From an uncultured Alphaproteobacteria bacterium (lineage in GTDB: Bacteria > Pseudomonadota > Alphaproteobacteria > Rs-D84): a stretch of 64,000 bases of DNA. The notes beneath the pieces are model-generated. The model did no database searches, had not been told where the DNA came from, and saw only the letters and a program-made list of their open reading frames with translations. Positions within the stretch are counted from its first letter, which is position 1; the number at the start of each line of letters is the position of its first letter. Below, one piece after another: positions 44,362 to 53,293 of this stretch. The DNA lies in assembly GCA_944392565.1 (NCBI GenBank), contig CALXWX010000001.1, forward strand, positions 251,444 through 315,443, read 5' to 3'. A program made the position numbers and the translations under genes.

Positions 44362-46770
44362 TTATAAATTACCCGCCCCCTGCTTTTTTAAATATTCTGC
44401 AACAAAATTATTACCATATTGCTTGTATAATTCTTCGGCCAGTAATACAGATGAACGCCCTGATTCAAACAGCCGCAACATATTCCCCAATCCACCCAAT
44501 TCCGTATTTAAAATAACAGATTCCCCATTAACTGGGCGGGATAATAATACTGCGCGTTTCAGGTTTGGATATGCCTTGCCCTGGATAAATGCCATTTCCA
44601 GCGGATTTAAATTCCAATGCGCATAATCATTCACATCTGCGGCAGGATTGCGGAAAAACAAAACTGTTTGTGCCTGACCACGAACGACATCACCAATCCC
44701 CAGTTTATCCAAAACATTTGCGCGCTGGAATGCGACCATATATGCCTGGCGATTTTTACGCCCTTCTTGTAAACCTGTTATAAAATTATCACGGAACATT
44801 TTGTTTTCCAGCATTGGTGCCGTTTCATCAATCATAATCAATGACGGATTTCCCCCAGATACCGTAATATTATTAATTCTGTGTAATATATATGATATAA
44901 CCGCCGGCGCCAAGACTTCGTCTTGCAATATTTCTGTAAAATCAAATGTTGTTAATCTGGAATTTAAATCCAGTGTATCAGAATCCTCATTAAATATATC
45001 GCCATATTGTAATGGGTCAATCCACTTTTTTAATTCCGGACGCATTTTTCCTGCGGATGAAAAACAACTCTGCCACAGATTTTTTAACAATCTGTCTTTT
45101 TCTTGTAAATAATCAAAATTAACCGACACCGCGCGCGCAATTTCATCGGCAGAATTTGCATCAGATTGCCCGGTAATCATTGCAAACCACCGGCGCAAGA
45201 ACGCACGATTTTCCGCCGTATCCGGCATTTTTAACGGGTTCAAGTGCGTTTGAAATGCATCCTGATCTTTTTCTTTGCCATGCATGGTTATATATTTACC
45301 GCCAACCGCCAATGTAAATATTTCTGCCCCTTTATTTCTGTCAAAGAAAAATGCTTTTAACCGCGGATGCCGCAATGATTGCGATATCAAGAAACTGAAT
45401 AATGTTGTTTTACCACCACCGGTTGGTCCAATTGTTAATGTATGTGCCACGGCGGCTGGCTTGTCCGATACATGAAACTGGAATTGATATGGTGTACCCT
45501 GGGCGGTTGGGAATATAACCAATGGACCCGGACCCCAATCACTGTTTGCAACCCCGCGTGGCGTACTGGACATCGGAATACTGATTGCCGCTGTCCGCGA
45601 TAACATTTTAAAACTGCGTGGAAAAGTATCAAAACCTGGGATTTGTGCAAACCATGAAACCTTGGCTGCAAAAGTTTCAACAATTGGTGAAACCCCAAAC
45701 GATGCCGCAATTTTATTAAATTCATCGACATATTTTTGTAAATCTTCAACCGTTGCACCAAATATAACAAACAGCGGATAATAGTTAACCAGACTTTGAT
45801 TACCAGAAATATTTTCATCCATTGCACTTTGTGCGGCTGAAATTTGCTCCACAGCCGACGTTTCATCTTTTTCTGTTGTTGCGCGTCGTTGCATAATAGC
45901 TTTTTCAACATCCGCACTGCCCATAATATTAAATCCATTCATACAAATCATTTCTGTTTGTATTGTTGACACAGAATTAAAGAAATCTTCATCTAAATAA
46001 TCTGGCGACATTTTAAACGAAATCATTGCCGCAAAAGATTGCCGCCCCGCCCCAATATAACGAACAATACCATTTTTCAAAAAATCAACATCGTCAACCG
46101 TACTTACCTCGCCTATACGCTGGTCGCAAACGATTGGCGATGGTTTGGTAATTGGTGATAATATACGACCAAAAAACTTTGCCATATTATCCGGCGCATC
46201 ATTACGCAATACCGTTGGTCTGTACGCCGACAATATTGTTTCAATATAATTACCATATTGATTTAATTTTTCACGCGCATTTGCCCCACCAACCGATAAA
46301 ACAATATAATAATTATTTGTAAATATGCGCAATCCCTGCGATTTCCATTTATTATAAATTTGTTGTAAAACCGGTTGATCAAATTCATAGTTTGTATTTT
46401 CATCAACCGCATCGCGTATCATATAAAATCGCAATACAACATTTGGATCACGGATTTGATTAAATAATTGTGTACGCAAATCCAAGAACTTTTCGCGCGT
46501 GGCATCATCTTGCATACTGGTTTGCACCCCATCAACATGATAAACGCGAATAATACTGCCATCGGTCAGTGTCATTGAATTATCATTATACACCGTCTGA
46601 AAAGGCAAATATTGCGAATATCTGGTATATCCAAATTTTGGAAAAATTCGCCGCGTCAGTACTGGGATATACATCAACAGTACAATAAACATAAAAACAA
46701 CCGCCATAACCAGAATTATCGCTGTTAATGGAAATCCGCCACCTGCAAAATATTCAAAAAATCCATTCAT
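44362..46770 (-). CDS. virB4: VirB4-family type IV secretion ATPase
   Basis: 802 residues with an N-terminal membrane helix (about 16-37), unlike soluble VirB4. Walker A GPTGGGKTTLFSF (about residue 450), Walker B SLIMIDETAP, followed by a glutamine-rich motif region GLQEGRKNRQAYMVAFQRA, as in VirB4/TraB ATPases. LRFYMIRDAVDENTNYEFDQ and the FCSSYP-like N-terminal domain are typical. It is directly downstream of virB3, with the HExxH gene following. Confidence 0.88.
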   Translation of the reverse strand: MNGFFEYFAGGGFPLTAIILVMAVVFMFIVLLMYIPVLTRRIFPKFGYTRYSQYLPFQTVYNDNSMTLTDGSIIRVYHVDGVQTSMQDDATREKFLDLRTQLFNQIRDPNVVLRFYMIRDAVDENTNYEFDQPVLQQIYNKWKSQGLRIFTNNYYIVLSVGGANAREKLNQYGNYIETILSAYRPTVLRNDAPDNMAKFFGRILSPITKPSPIVCDQRIGEVSTVDDVDFLKNGIVRYIGAGRQSFAAMISFKMSPDYLDEDFFNSVSTIQTEMICMNGFNIMGSADVEKAIMQRRATTEKDETSAVEQISAAQSAMDENISGNQSLVNYYPLFVIFGATVEDLQKYVDEFNKIAASFGVSPIVETFAAKVSWFAQIPGFDTFPRSFKMLSRTAAISIPMSSTPRGVANSDWGPGPLVIFPTAQGTPYQFQFHVSDKPAAVAHTLTIGPTGGGKTTLFSFLISQSLRHPRLKAFFFDRNKGAEIFTLAVGGKYITMHGKEKDQDAFQTHLNPLKMPDTAENRAFLRRWFAMITGQSDANSADEIARAVSVNFDYLQEKDRLLKNLWQSCFSSAGKMRPELKKWIDPLQYGDIFNEDSDTLDLNSRLTTFDFTEILQDEVLAPAVISYILHRINNITVSGGNPSLIMIDETAPMLENKMFRDNFITGLQEGRKNRQAYMVAFQRANVLDKLGIGDVVRGQAQTVLFFRNPAADVNDYAHWNLNPLEMAFIQGKAYPNLKRAVLLSRPVNGESVILNTELGGLGNMLRLFESGRSSVLLAEELYKQYGNNFVAEYLKKQGAGNL

Positions 46771-46771
46771 T

Positions 46772-47068
46772 TTACGCCGCCAACCTTCCTGGTACTTTCT
46801 GTTTTAATAATTGTATTTTTGCCGCCACAATTTGCCCCAACTGTGGTTCGCGCTTTGCAAAGAACGCCAAAATCATATGAACCAAAATAACAGACAATAA
46901 AAAATACAGCGGGTTTATTGCAATATCACCACCACTAATGATTAATCCAGCAACAAATATTATAATAAAAACAATGAATTGCACTGCAAAATTAATGACC
47001 GCCAACGAATACGGCACATAAAAAATGCGCGGTGGGTTTGCCAATGCTTTCAGTATTTGTTGCCTCAT
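46772..47068 (-). CDS. virB3: VirB3-like type IV secretion membrane protein
   Basis: 98 residues from ATG 47068, with GGGGGG about 12 bases upstream. KALANPPRIFYVPYSLAVINFAVQFIVFI is the VirB3/TrbD N-terminus and first helix; a second helix follows (AGLIISGGDIAINPLYFLLSVILVHMILAF). The stop is one base before virB4. A tandem arrangement virB3-virB4 is typical of vir and rvh systems. Confidence 0.8.
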   Translation of the reverse strand: MRQQILKALANPPRIFYVPYSLAVINFAVQFIVFIIIFVAGLIISGGDIAINPLYFLLSVILVHMILAFFAKREPQLGQIVAAKIQLLKQKVPGRLAA

Positions 47069-47105
47069 TTTGAATAAAATCCCCCCTGATGCTTGAATTA
47101 TAACA

Positions 47106-47360
47106 ATTTCAACAGTTTTCAACAAGTATAAAAAGCATTCAAGAAATTTTGTTAAAATTGTTGAAAACCCTTACCTTTTTCAACAGTTAATTATTTATCA
47201 TACTTTTTCAACAGCATTTACAAACACCGCAGAAAACCGGCAAAAAATTGTTGAAAACTTGTTAATAAAAAACTAAAAAACATTTTCAACAAAACTAACC
47301 GCACCAACAAAAACAACAAATATTTAATAATTATTTGATTTTTTTTAAAAACTGTTTATA
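47106..47360. other. Candidate replication origin: 9-mer cluster and AT-rich tract
   Basis: Six exact TTTTCAACA copies in 186 bp: plus strand at 47116, 47177, 47205 and 47283, minus strand at 47159-47167 and 47249-47257; a seventh (ATTTCAACA) at 47106. The 9-mer differs at one base from the DnaA-box form TTTTCCACA. A 50-bp AT-rich tract follows (47305-47357). Strand composition changes sign around here: spot lines in plus-strand genes at 3.0, 15.0, 19.5 and 43.4 kb have C above G, at 48.5, 48.8 and 59.8 kb G above C. Inferred, not proved; no dnaA or hemE is adjacent. Confidence 0.45.
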
Positions 47361-47385
47361 ATCACGTCCGTAAAAAGGATTTGAT

Positions 47386-47520
47386 ATGAAGTTTTTAAGT
47401 TCATTAAAGGCGTGGAAAAAGCGCGGTAATGTAAAACAAATTCGCCGTGGTAAACAGATTATTCTGATTGATCCAAATAATCCAAAATTAAAGGCGAAAC
47501 AAGGGTTCAAGAAAAAATAA
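47386..47520 (+). CDS. rpmJ: Ribosomal protein L36
   Basis: 44 residues. MKFLSSLKAWKKRGNVKQIRRGKQ followed by LKAKQGFKKK matches the zinc-free alphaproteobacterial L36 form (SSLKxxKKRxxxxxxIRRxG ... NPxxKARQG). TATAAT (47357-47362) and AAAAAGGATTTGAT precede the ATG. Followed by a hairpin terminator. It is a monocistronic gene beside the candidate origin region. Confidence 0.92.
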   Translation: MKFLSSLKAWKKRGNVKQIRRGKQIILIDPNNPKLKAKQGFKKK

Positions 47521-47544
47521 TCTTGAATAATTATTCTATTTTTA

Positions 47545-47573
47545 TGTCCGCATGTTTTGCGGGCATTTTTTAT
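47545..47573 (+). terminator. Terminator of rpmJ
   Basis: GTCCGCA-TGTT-TTGCGGGC followed by ATTTTTT. Confidence 0.8.
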
Positions 47574-47583
47574 TATTTCGAAT

Positions 47584-48264
47584 TTAAAATAAATTAAAAT
47601 CGTTCATAAATGCTTCACGCATTGCGTCATCAACCTCTGCCCCGGATAAACCAGCACTGCGTAAATATTCTATTTGAATATTTTGTGGTGCAAAAATAGA
47701 TGCACTGTGATCCGCAGATTTCGGAACAGATGAAATTCGCTGTGCGGGCATAAATTCAATACGCGCTGTTTTATCTGTCATTGCGGAAAAACCAATATCA
47801 GATATCGTATTTTCACAATATTTTTCAATAATTGCGGCGCCCGATAATTTTGATATGCTGCCTTTACCGGCGATTAATTTATTTTTTAATAAAATTGTTG
47901 TGTCTGGTTGTGTATGTTGTGCCGTGCATTCATATTTTAATTCAGAATAATTTTCCATCATTATTTGACCACGGCATTCAGAATTTTTCCCGGCATTTTT
48001 GATAAAAATGTTTAAAAAAGCCGGCTTTTTATTTTTTATTCGAATACTGATATAAACAGTTTGATTTGGCACATTTATATTAATATTTAACCGGCAATCA
48101 CCGGCAATTTCGCCAATATATATAATATGTACTGGCTTTTCATAATTTTCATTAATATCTGTTCCATCCAGTGTTGATAAATCTGGACAAAATACACCAT
48201 CGCGAAAAACAACTGTTTCCGCTGGCATGGTTTTTATATTGAATTCGTTCCACATGTATGACAT
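47584..48264 (-). CDS. Short SufB/SufD-family protein
   Basis: 226 residues, against roughly 400-480 for SufB/SufD. The C-terminal third matches the SufBD core end: IEFMPAQRISSVPKSADHSASIFAPQNIQIEYLRSAGLSGAEVDDAMREAFMNDF aligns with P.l.I..ddV..sHgA.vG.l...~lfYL.SRGi...eA..ll..aF. The N-terminal part is a short beta-rich stretch rather than the usual domain. The other suf genes (sufB, sufC, sufS) are not adjacent, so its role in Fe-S assembly is uncertain. The TATAAT box on the minus strand leaves a nine-base leader. Confidence 0.6.
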   Translation of the reverse strand: MSYMWNEFNIKTMPAETVVFRDGVFCPDLSTLDGTDINENYEKPVHIIYIGEIAGDCRLNININVPNQTVYISIRIKNKKPAFLNIFIKNAGKNSECRGQIMMENYSELKYECTAQHTQPDTTILLKNKLIAGKGSISKLSGAAIIEKYCENTISDIGFSAMTDKTARIEFMPAQRISSVPKSADHSASIFAPQNIQIEYLRSAGLSGAEVDDAMREAFMNDFNLF

Positions 48265-48291
48265 ATTATTTGCATTATAAAGGAAATAAAT

Positions 48292-49371
48292 ATGGGATTC
48301 AATTGTGGAATTGTTGGATTACCAAATGTTGGTAAATCAACATTATTTAATGCATTAACACAAAGCGCCGCGGCAGATGCACAAAATTATCCGTTTTGTA
48401 CAATCGAACCAAATACAGGACGCGTTGTTGTACCAGACGCAACACTGCACAAACTGGCGGATGTTGCAAAATCACAAAAGATTATACCGACCCAGTTGGA
48501 AATTGTTGATATTGCGGGTCTGGTACGCGGTGCATCTGCGGGCGAAGGATTGGGCAATAAATTCTTGGGCAATATATTAAATGTTGATGCCATAATTCAT
48601 GTTGTTCGATGTTTTGAAAATGATGATATTGTTCATGTAAATGGCAAAATAGACCCACTGTCCGATATTGATACAATTGAAACAGAATTAATGTTGGCAG
48701 ATATTGAAAGCCTGGACAAACAGATAAAAAATCTGGAAAAAAAGGCACATGGTCTGGATAAAAATGCAATAAAATTATTGGCGGATGCCAACGCAATTCG
48801 TGATGGCCTGGCGCGGGGCGTACCGGCGCGTACATCTGGGATTGATGCGCATCCATTTAATTTATTAACGGCAAAATCAGTTATTTATGTATGTAATGTT
48901 GATGAATCATCCGCTGCAACCGGAAATAAGTTTTCTGATGCAGTGCGTGAAAAGTACGCTTCGATTGCCCCTGTACTGGTTATATCATCAAAAATAGAAA
49001 TGGAAATTGCGCAAATTATTGACCCTGATGAACGAAAAATGTTTTTGGATGATTTGGGGTTATCAGAATCTGGATTGGATAAAATAATTCGTACCGGATA
49101 CAATACACTTGGATTACAAACATTTTATACCGTTGGACCCAAGGAAGCACACGCATGGACCATTACGCGTGGCATGACCGCGCCCCAGGCAGCTGGCAAA
49201 ATTCACACTGATTTTGAAAAGGGTTTCATCCGCGCCGAAATAATATCACCAGCAGATTTCATAGAATACGGCGGCGAAGTCGCTGTTCGCGACGCCGGCA
49301 AAATGCGCCTGGTTGGCAAAGAATATGTTATGCAAGACGGTGATATATGTCATTTCTTGTTTAACAATTAA
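48292..49371 (+). CDS. ychF: Ribosome-binding ATPase YchF
   Basis: 359 residues, universal Obg-family ATPase. G1 GLPNVGKSTLFNALT, switch GRVVVPDATL, DIAGLVRGASAGEGLGNKFL, and the C-terminal TGS segment ending DICHFLFNN. The non-canonical G4 NVDE explains ATP over GTP preference in the family. AAAGGAAAT precedes the ATG. Divergent from the SufD-like gene. Confidence 0.97.
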   Translation: MGFNCGIVGLPNVGKSTLFNALTQSAAADAQNYPFCTIEPNTGRVVVPDATLHKLADVAKSQKIIPTQLEIVDIAGLVRGASAGEGLGNKFLGNILNVDAIIHVVRCFENDDIVHVNGKIDPLSDIDTIETELMLADIESLDKQIKNLEKKAHGLDKNAIKLLADANAIRDGLARGVPARTSGIDAHPFNLLTAKSVIYVCNVDESSAATGNKFSDAVREKYASIAPVLVISSKIEMEIAQIIDPDERKMFLDDLGLSESGLDKIIRTGYNTLGLQTFYTVGPKEAHAWTITRGMTAPQAAGKIHTDFEKGFIRAEIISPADFIEYGGEVAVRDAGKMRLVGKEYVMQDGDICHFLFNN

Positions 49372-49376
49372 TTAAA

Positions 49377-49407
49377 AAAAAGCCGGCATTTACCGGCTTT
49401 TTTTTAT
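49377..49407. terminator. Bidirectional terminator between ychF and dnaG
   Basis: AAAAAAAGCCGGC-ATTTA-CCGGCTTTTTTTT, symmetric. Confidence 0.88.
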
Positions 49408-49414
49408 GTTTTTT

Positions 49415-51031
49415 TTACATGGAAATTAACTTTTCCAATCGTTCATTTGCATCATTTATATCTGCGTCTATTTTTTCTATTTCTTCGCGTACATCATCAC
49501 CTGCCAATAATTTTGCGGTTAAATCTTTCTTTTGTATATGCAGCTTTTCCAGGTATTTTTGTAGTTTTAAAGAAACGATATATTTTTCTGCGGCTGTTTT
49601 ATTCAAATTCATATCTGCCGCATCACCATCCAAATCGATATTTAATGTTGCCAAAAATTCGGCATATTGTTCGGCAATTTCTGGATATTGATTTGTTATA
49701 TAAATCAATGTATTTTGTGTAATTGCATCAATTTCTGGCAATTCAATTTTTGGCGCTGATTTTTTATCTTTTTTCCATTTATGCCAATTATTAAACATGC
49801 GTGAATTGTATTCATGTTCATATTCACCACGCAAAGTTATATCAGAAATTTTATCAGTCTTTTGTTTTAAAAATTTTTCTGCCTGCGTGCGTCCATTTGG
49901 TGTGGATACAGTAAATCCGGCGTTTGCCAGATTCCATAAAAAATCGACCAGTGGTGTTGCACTGTCAATAATTTTATGCATTGCGGCTGTGCCACCAGTT
50001 TTTAATACTTCATCTGGGTCTTTGCCACCACTGACAAATGCAAATCGGACATCTGATGCATCACGCAAGAATGGCATAACAATATCACATGCGCGCGCGG
50101 CGGCTTTTTGTCCAGCATTATCACCATCAAAACAAAAAACGATATTGCGATTTGCCTTGCATAATATTGATATATGATCTTCGGTCAGTGCGGTTCCCAA
50201 TGGTGCGACCGTTTCTGGAAAACCATTACATTGCATTTGAATTGCATCAATTTGCCCTTCGACAACAATGCTGCGATTTGCGCGATATATTGCATCGCGT
50301 GCAAAGTTAAAACCAAATATAGTGCGTCGTTTATGAAATTGTTCTGTATCTGTGGTGTTTATATATTTTGGTTCACTGCCGTCCAAGCTGCGCCCAGAAA
50401 ACGCAACGATTTTTCCATGTGCATTGAATATTGGAAACATTAATTTATCGCGAAAGAAATCATACATACCAAAATCCCCGCGCCGACACAGTCCGGTTGC
50501 AATTAAAGAATCCTGTTTTACATTTATAAATTTATTGGCAATTATATTATTTTTTGGCGCATAACCAATGCCATATTTTTTTATCATATCATCGGTAAAT
50601 CCGCGCCGGCGTATATATTCTAATGCATGTGCGCCATCAGTATCATATAATCTTTTTTGATATATTTGTGCGGCATCATTTACCAATTGAAAATAAGATT
50701 CTTCGCGTGCAATTTGTTCGGCTGATTTTGGTTTATAATCTGGTAATTTTAATCCAGCCGCCGCCGCCAGTTCTGTTATTGCAGTACGGAAATCAACATT
50801 ATTTGATTTCATTGTGAATGATATAATATCACCATGTTCGCCACATCCGAAACAATGATAAAATCCTTTTTCTTCATTAACAGAAAAACTGGGTGTTTTT
50901 TCATTATGAAATGGACAGCATCCCCAATAGTTTTGACCCTTTTTTACCAATGGCACGCGCCGCGATACAACATCAACAATCGACAAACGCGTTCGTAATT
51001 CATCAGTAAAATTTTTATCAAACCCCGCCAT
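49415..51031 (-). CDS. dnaG: DNA primase
   Basis: Makes RNA primers for replication. 538 residues, somewhat short. N-terminal zinc domain CCPFHNEKTPSFSV and CFGCGEHGD supply the CHC2 ligands; TOPRIM core VVEGQIDAI, FCFDGDNAG; the C-terminal helicase-binding part is reduced and ends in coiled helices (about 455-530). Its ATG overlaps the topA stop (TAATG). Second gene of topA-dnaG; order in replication is sensible. Confidence 0.95.
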   Translation of the reverse strand: MAGFDKNFTDELRTRLSIVDVVSRRVPLVKKGQNYWGCCPFHNEKTPSFSVNEEKGFYHCFGCGEHGDIISFTMKSNNVDFRTAITELAAAAGLKLPDYKPKSAEQIAREESYFQLVNDAAQIYQKRLYDTDGAHALEYIRRRGFTDDMIKKYGIGYAPKNNIIANKFINVKQDSLIATGLCRRGDFGMYDFFRDKLMFPIFNAHGKIVAFSGRSLDGSEPKYINTTDTEQFHKRRTIFGFNFARDAIYRANRSIVVEGQIDAIQMQCNGFPETVAPLGTALTEDHISILCKANRNIVFCFDGDNAGQKAAARACDIVMPFLRDASDVRFAFVSGGKDPDEVLKTGGTAAMHKIIDSATPLVDFLWNLANAGFTVSTPNGRTQAEKFLKQKTDKISDITLRGEYEHEYNSRMFNNWHKWKKDKKSAPKIELPEIDAITQNTLIYITNQYPEIAEQYAEFLATLNIDLDGDAADMNLNKTAAEKYIVSLKLQKYLEKLHIQKKDLTAKLLAGDDVREEIEKIDADINDANERLEKLISM

Positions 51032-53289
51032 TATTTCTTTGTTGTCCTTTTAAATCTTTTTGTTGGCTTTTTGTTATTTATTAAACTTATGGCTGTCTCT
51101 AAATCAGGCTGTGAATCAACAGACACATTAACACGATTTGATGATATATATGCACCATATCGCCCAGTTGGATAATAATATATTGTTTTTCCTGTTTCTG
51201 GGTTTTCACCAATTACAATTGGATCTGCTTTTTTGCCGCCACCCGCCAATAATTCACGTGCCGCATCCAGTGTAATTGTGTCTGCGTTATATTGTTTTGC
51301 CGCCACATTTTTTTTGCCATCGGTTACATATGGACCAAACCGTCCAACACGAAATGATATACCATCACCCAAATCCACAGGCGTATTTGTTGTTTTTGTA
51401 TTTTCATCTGTCGGCTGTGGATTGCCAAAATCCGCCAGTTTTTGTGTATAATCACACTTTGGATAATTTTCACATCCAATAAACGCGCCGAATTTAGATA
51501 ATTTTATTCCCAATTTTCCGCCACATTTTGGACATTTATCATTACCACCTGGGAACAAATGGTCGTGCATTAAATTGTTTATTGCATCAATAATTTCGGT
51601 TGTTTTAACCCCGCGCGCATCATCAATCATTGTCGCCGTTGGTGTCCAGAAATTCTGCAATGCATTTAATTTATCTTGTTTTCCATTGGAAATATCGTCC
51701 AATGTATCTTCGGTTTTTGCGGTAAAGTTAACATCGACCAATTCATCAAAATATTTTGATAAATACGCAGAAATCACCCATCCACCGGCGGTTGGATGAA
51801 AACGATGTTGTTTATCCATTTCAACATATTTTCTGTCAACAATGGTTGACATAATTGTTGCATATGTTGATGGACGCCCAATACCCAATTCTTCCAGTTT
51901 TTTTACCAGTGATGCTTCTGTATAGCGCGCGGGCGGTTGGGTAAAATGTTGTTCCGGGACCAGTTCTGTAATATCAATTTTATCGCCAACATTTAACGGC
52001 GGCAGTTTAGATTCATTTTCATCGGACGCGTCATCTTTATCTTCGGTATAAACGCGCATAAATCCATCAAATGTCCGCGTTGTACCAACAGCATGGAATA
52101 TTGCCACATGATTTGCGGTTTCAATATCTGCGGAAACACTGTCAAATTCTGCATTTGTCATTTGACATGCAATGGTGCGTTTCCATATTAAATCATACAG
52201 TTTTTCTTCATCGCCCGATAAATTTGGTTTTTCACCATCAAAGTGTGTTGGGCGAATTGCTTCGTGCGCTTCTTGTGCATTTTTAGATTTTGTAACATAT
52301 ACATTTGGTGATTTTGGAACAAACGCATCACCGTATGTATGTGCAATAAATCCGCGGATTTCGTTTACCGCATCTGCGGATAAATTTGTTGCGTCTGTAC
52401 GCATATATGTGATTAATCCAGCTTCATATAATTTTTGTGCGGTTGACATTGTGCGCCGCGATGAAAAATATAATTTGCGTGCGGCTTCTTGTTGTAATGT
52501 ACTGGTGGTAAATGGTGCCGCCGCGCGGCGTGATGTTTTCTTTTTATCAATTGATATAACGCGCGCATCAATAATTGGCTCACCAATTTTTCCCAAGATT
52601 TCATCTATCCGCGCACGATTTTCAATTGTCATTTTTTCAATTTTTTCACCATCGAATTTTGCCAACATTGCATCAAAATCGCCCGCCCCAGAATTGCATT
52701 TTGCCCCCAACGACCAGTATTCGACGGGTTTAAATGCCTCTATTTCGCGTTCACGATCAACAACCAACTTAACCGCAACTGATTGTACGCGCCCCGCGCT
52801 GCGCCCCAGGTTGCGCCGCCACAACAACGGCGATATACCAAAGCCGATTAAATAATCCAATGCGCGCCGCACCAGATATGCATCAACCAAATTCTGGTCA
52901 ATTTCGCGCGGATGCGCAATTGCATCCATAACAGCTTTCTTTGTAATTTCATGAAATGCGACCCGATAAACTTTTTTACCATTTAATGCTTTTTTTGCAT
53001 TTAATATATCCAAAATATGCCATGCGATGGCTTCGCCCTCGCGATCCGGGTCGGACGCCAAATATACTGCATCTGCTTTTTTTAATTCATCTGTGATTAA
53101 TTTAATTTGCTTTTCTTTACCCGGCATAATTTGCCAGCGCATTTTAAAATCATGTTCTGTATCAACACTGCCGTTTTCTGGAACCAGGTCGCGCACATGA
53201 CCAACGGACGCAATAACGCGCCACCCCGCCCCCAGGTATTTTTCAATTGTTTTTGCCTTTGATGGTGATTCTACGATAAGCAGGTTCAT
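51031..53289 (-). CDS. topA: DNA topoisomerase I
   Basis: 752 residues, type IA topoisomerase that relaxes negative supercoils. TOPRIM VESPSKAKTIEKYLG, LASDPDREGEAIAWHI, and the active-site Tyr in GLITYMRTDATNLS. One C4 zinc segment CPKCGGKLGIKLSKFGAFIGCENYPKC near residue 585, then two C-terminal repeats starting LGDGISFRVGRFGPYV. I start at ATG 53289 with AAGGAAG upstream, the longer frame lies inside rodA. rodA ends five bases upstream. Confidence 0.95.
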   Translation of the reverse strand: MNLLIVESPSKAKTIEKYLGAGWRVIASVGHVRDLVPENGSVDTEHDFKMRWQIMPGKEKQIKLITDELKKADAVYLASDPDREGEAIAWHILDILNAKKALNGKKVYRVAFHEITKKAVMDAIAHPREIDQNLVDAYLVRRALDYLIGFGISPLLWRRNLGRSAGRVQSVAVKLVVDREREIEAFKPVEYWSLGAKCNSGAGDFDAMLAKFDGEKIEKMTIENRARIDEILGKIGEPIIDARVISIDKKKTSRRAAAPFTTSTLQQEAARKLYFSSRRTMSTAQKLYEAGLITYMRTDATNLSADAVNEIRGFIAHTYGDAFVPKSPNVYVTKSKNAQEAHEAIRPTHFDGEKPNLSGDEEKLYDLIWKRTIACQMTNAEFDSVSADIETANHVAIFHAVGTTRTFDGFMRVYTEDKDDASDENESKLPPLNVGDKIDITELVPEQHFTQPPARYTEASLVKKLEELGIGRPSTYATIMSTIVDRKYVEMDKQHRFHPTAGGWVISAYLSKYFDELVDVNFTAKTEDTLDDISNGKQDKLNALQNFWTPTATMIDDARGVKTTEIIDAINNLMHDHLFPGGNDKCPKCGGKLGIKLSKFGAFIGCENYPKCDYTQKLADFGNPQPTDENTKTTNTPVDLGDGISFRVGRFGPYVTDGKKNVAAKQYNADTITLDAARELLAGGGKKADPIVIGENPETGKTIYYYPTGRYGAYISSNRVNVSVDSQPDLETAISLINNKKPTKRFKRTTKK

Positions 53290-53293
53290 AATC

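Noticed and set aside
47106-47291. TTTTCAACA cluster as a CRISPR-like or phage repeat
   Set aside because: Spacing is irregular and both orientations occur, which suits protein-binding sites better than a repeat array.
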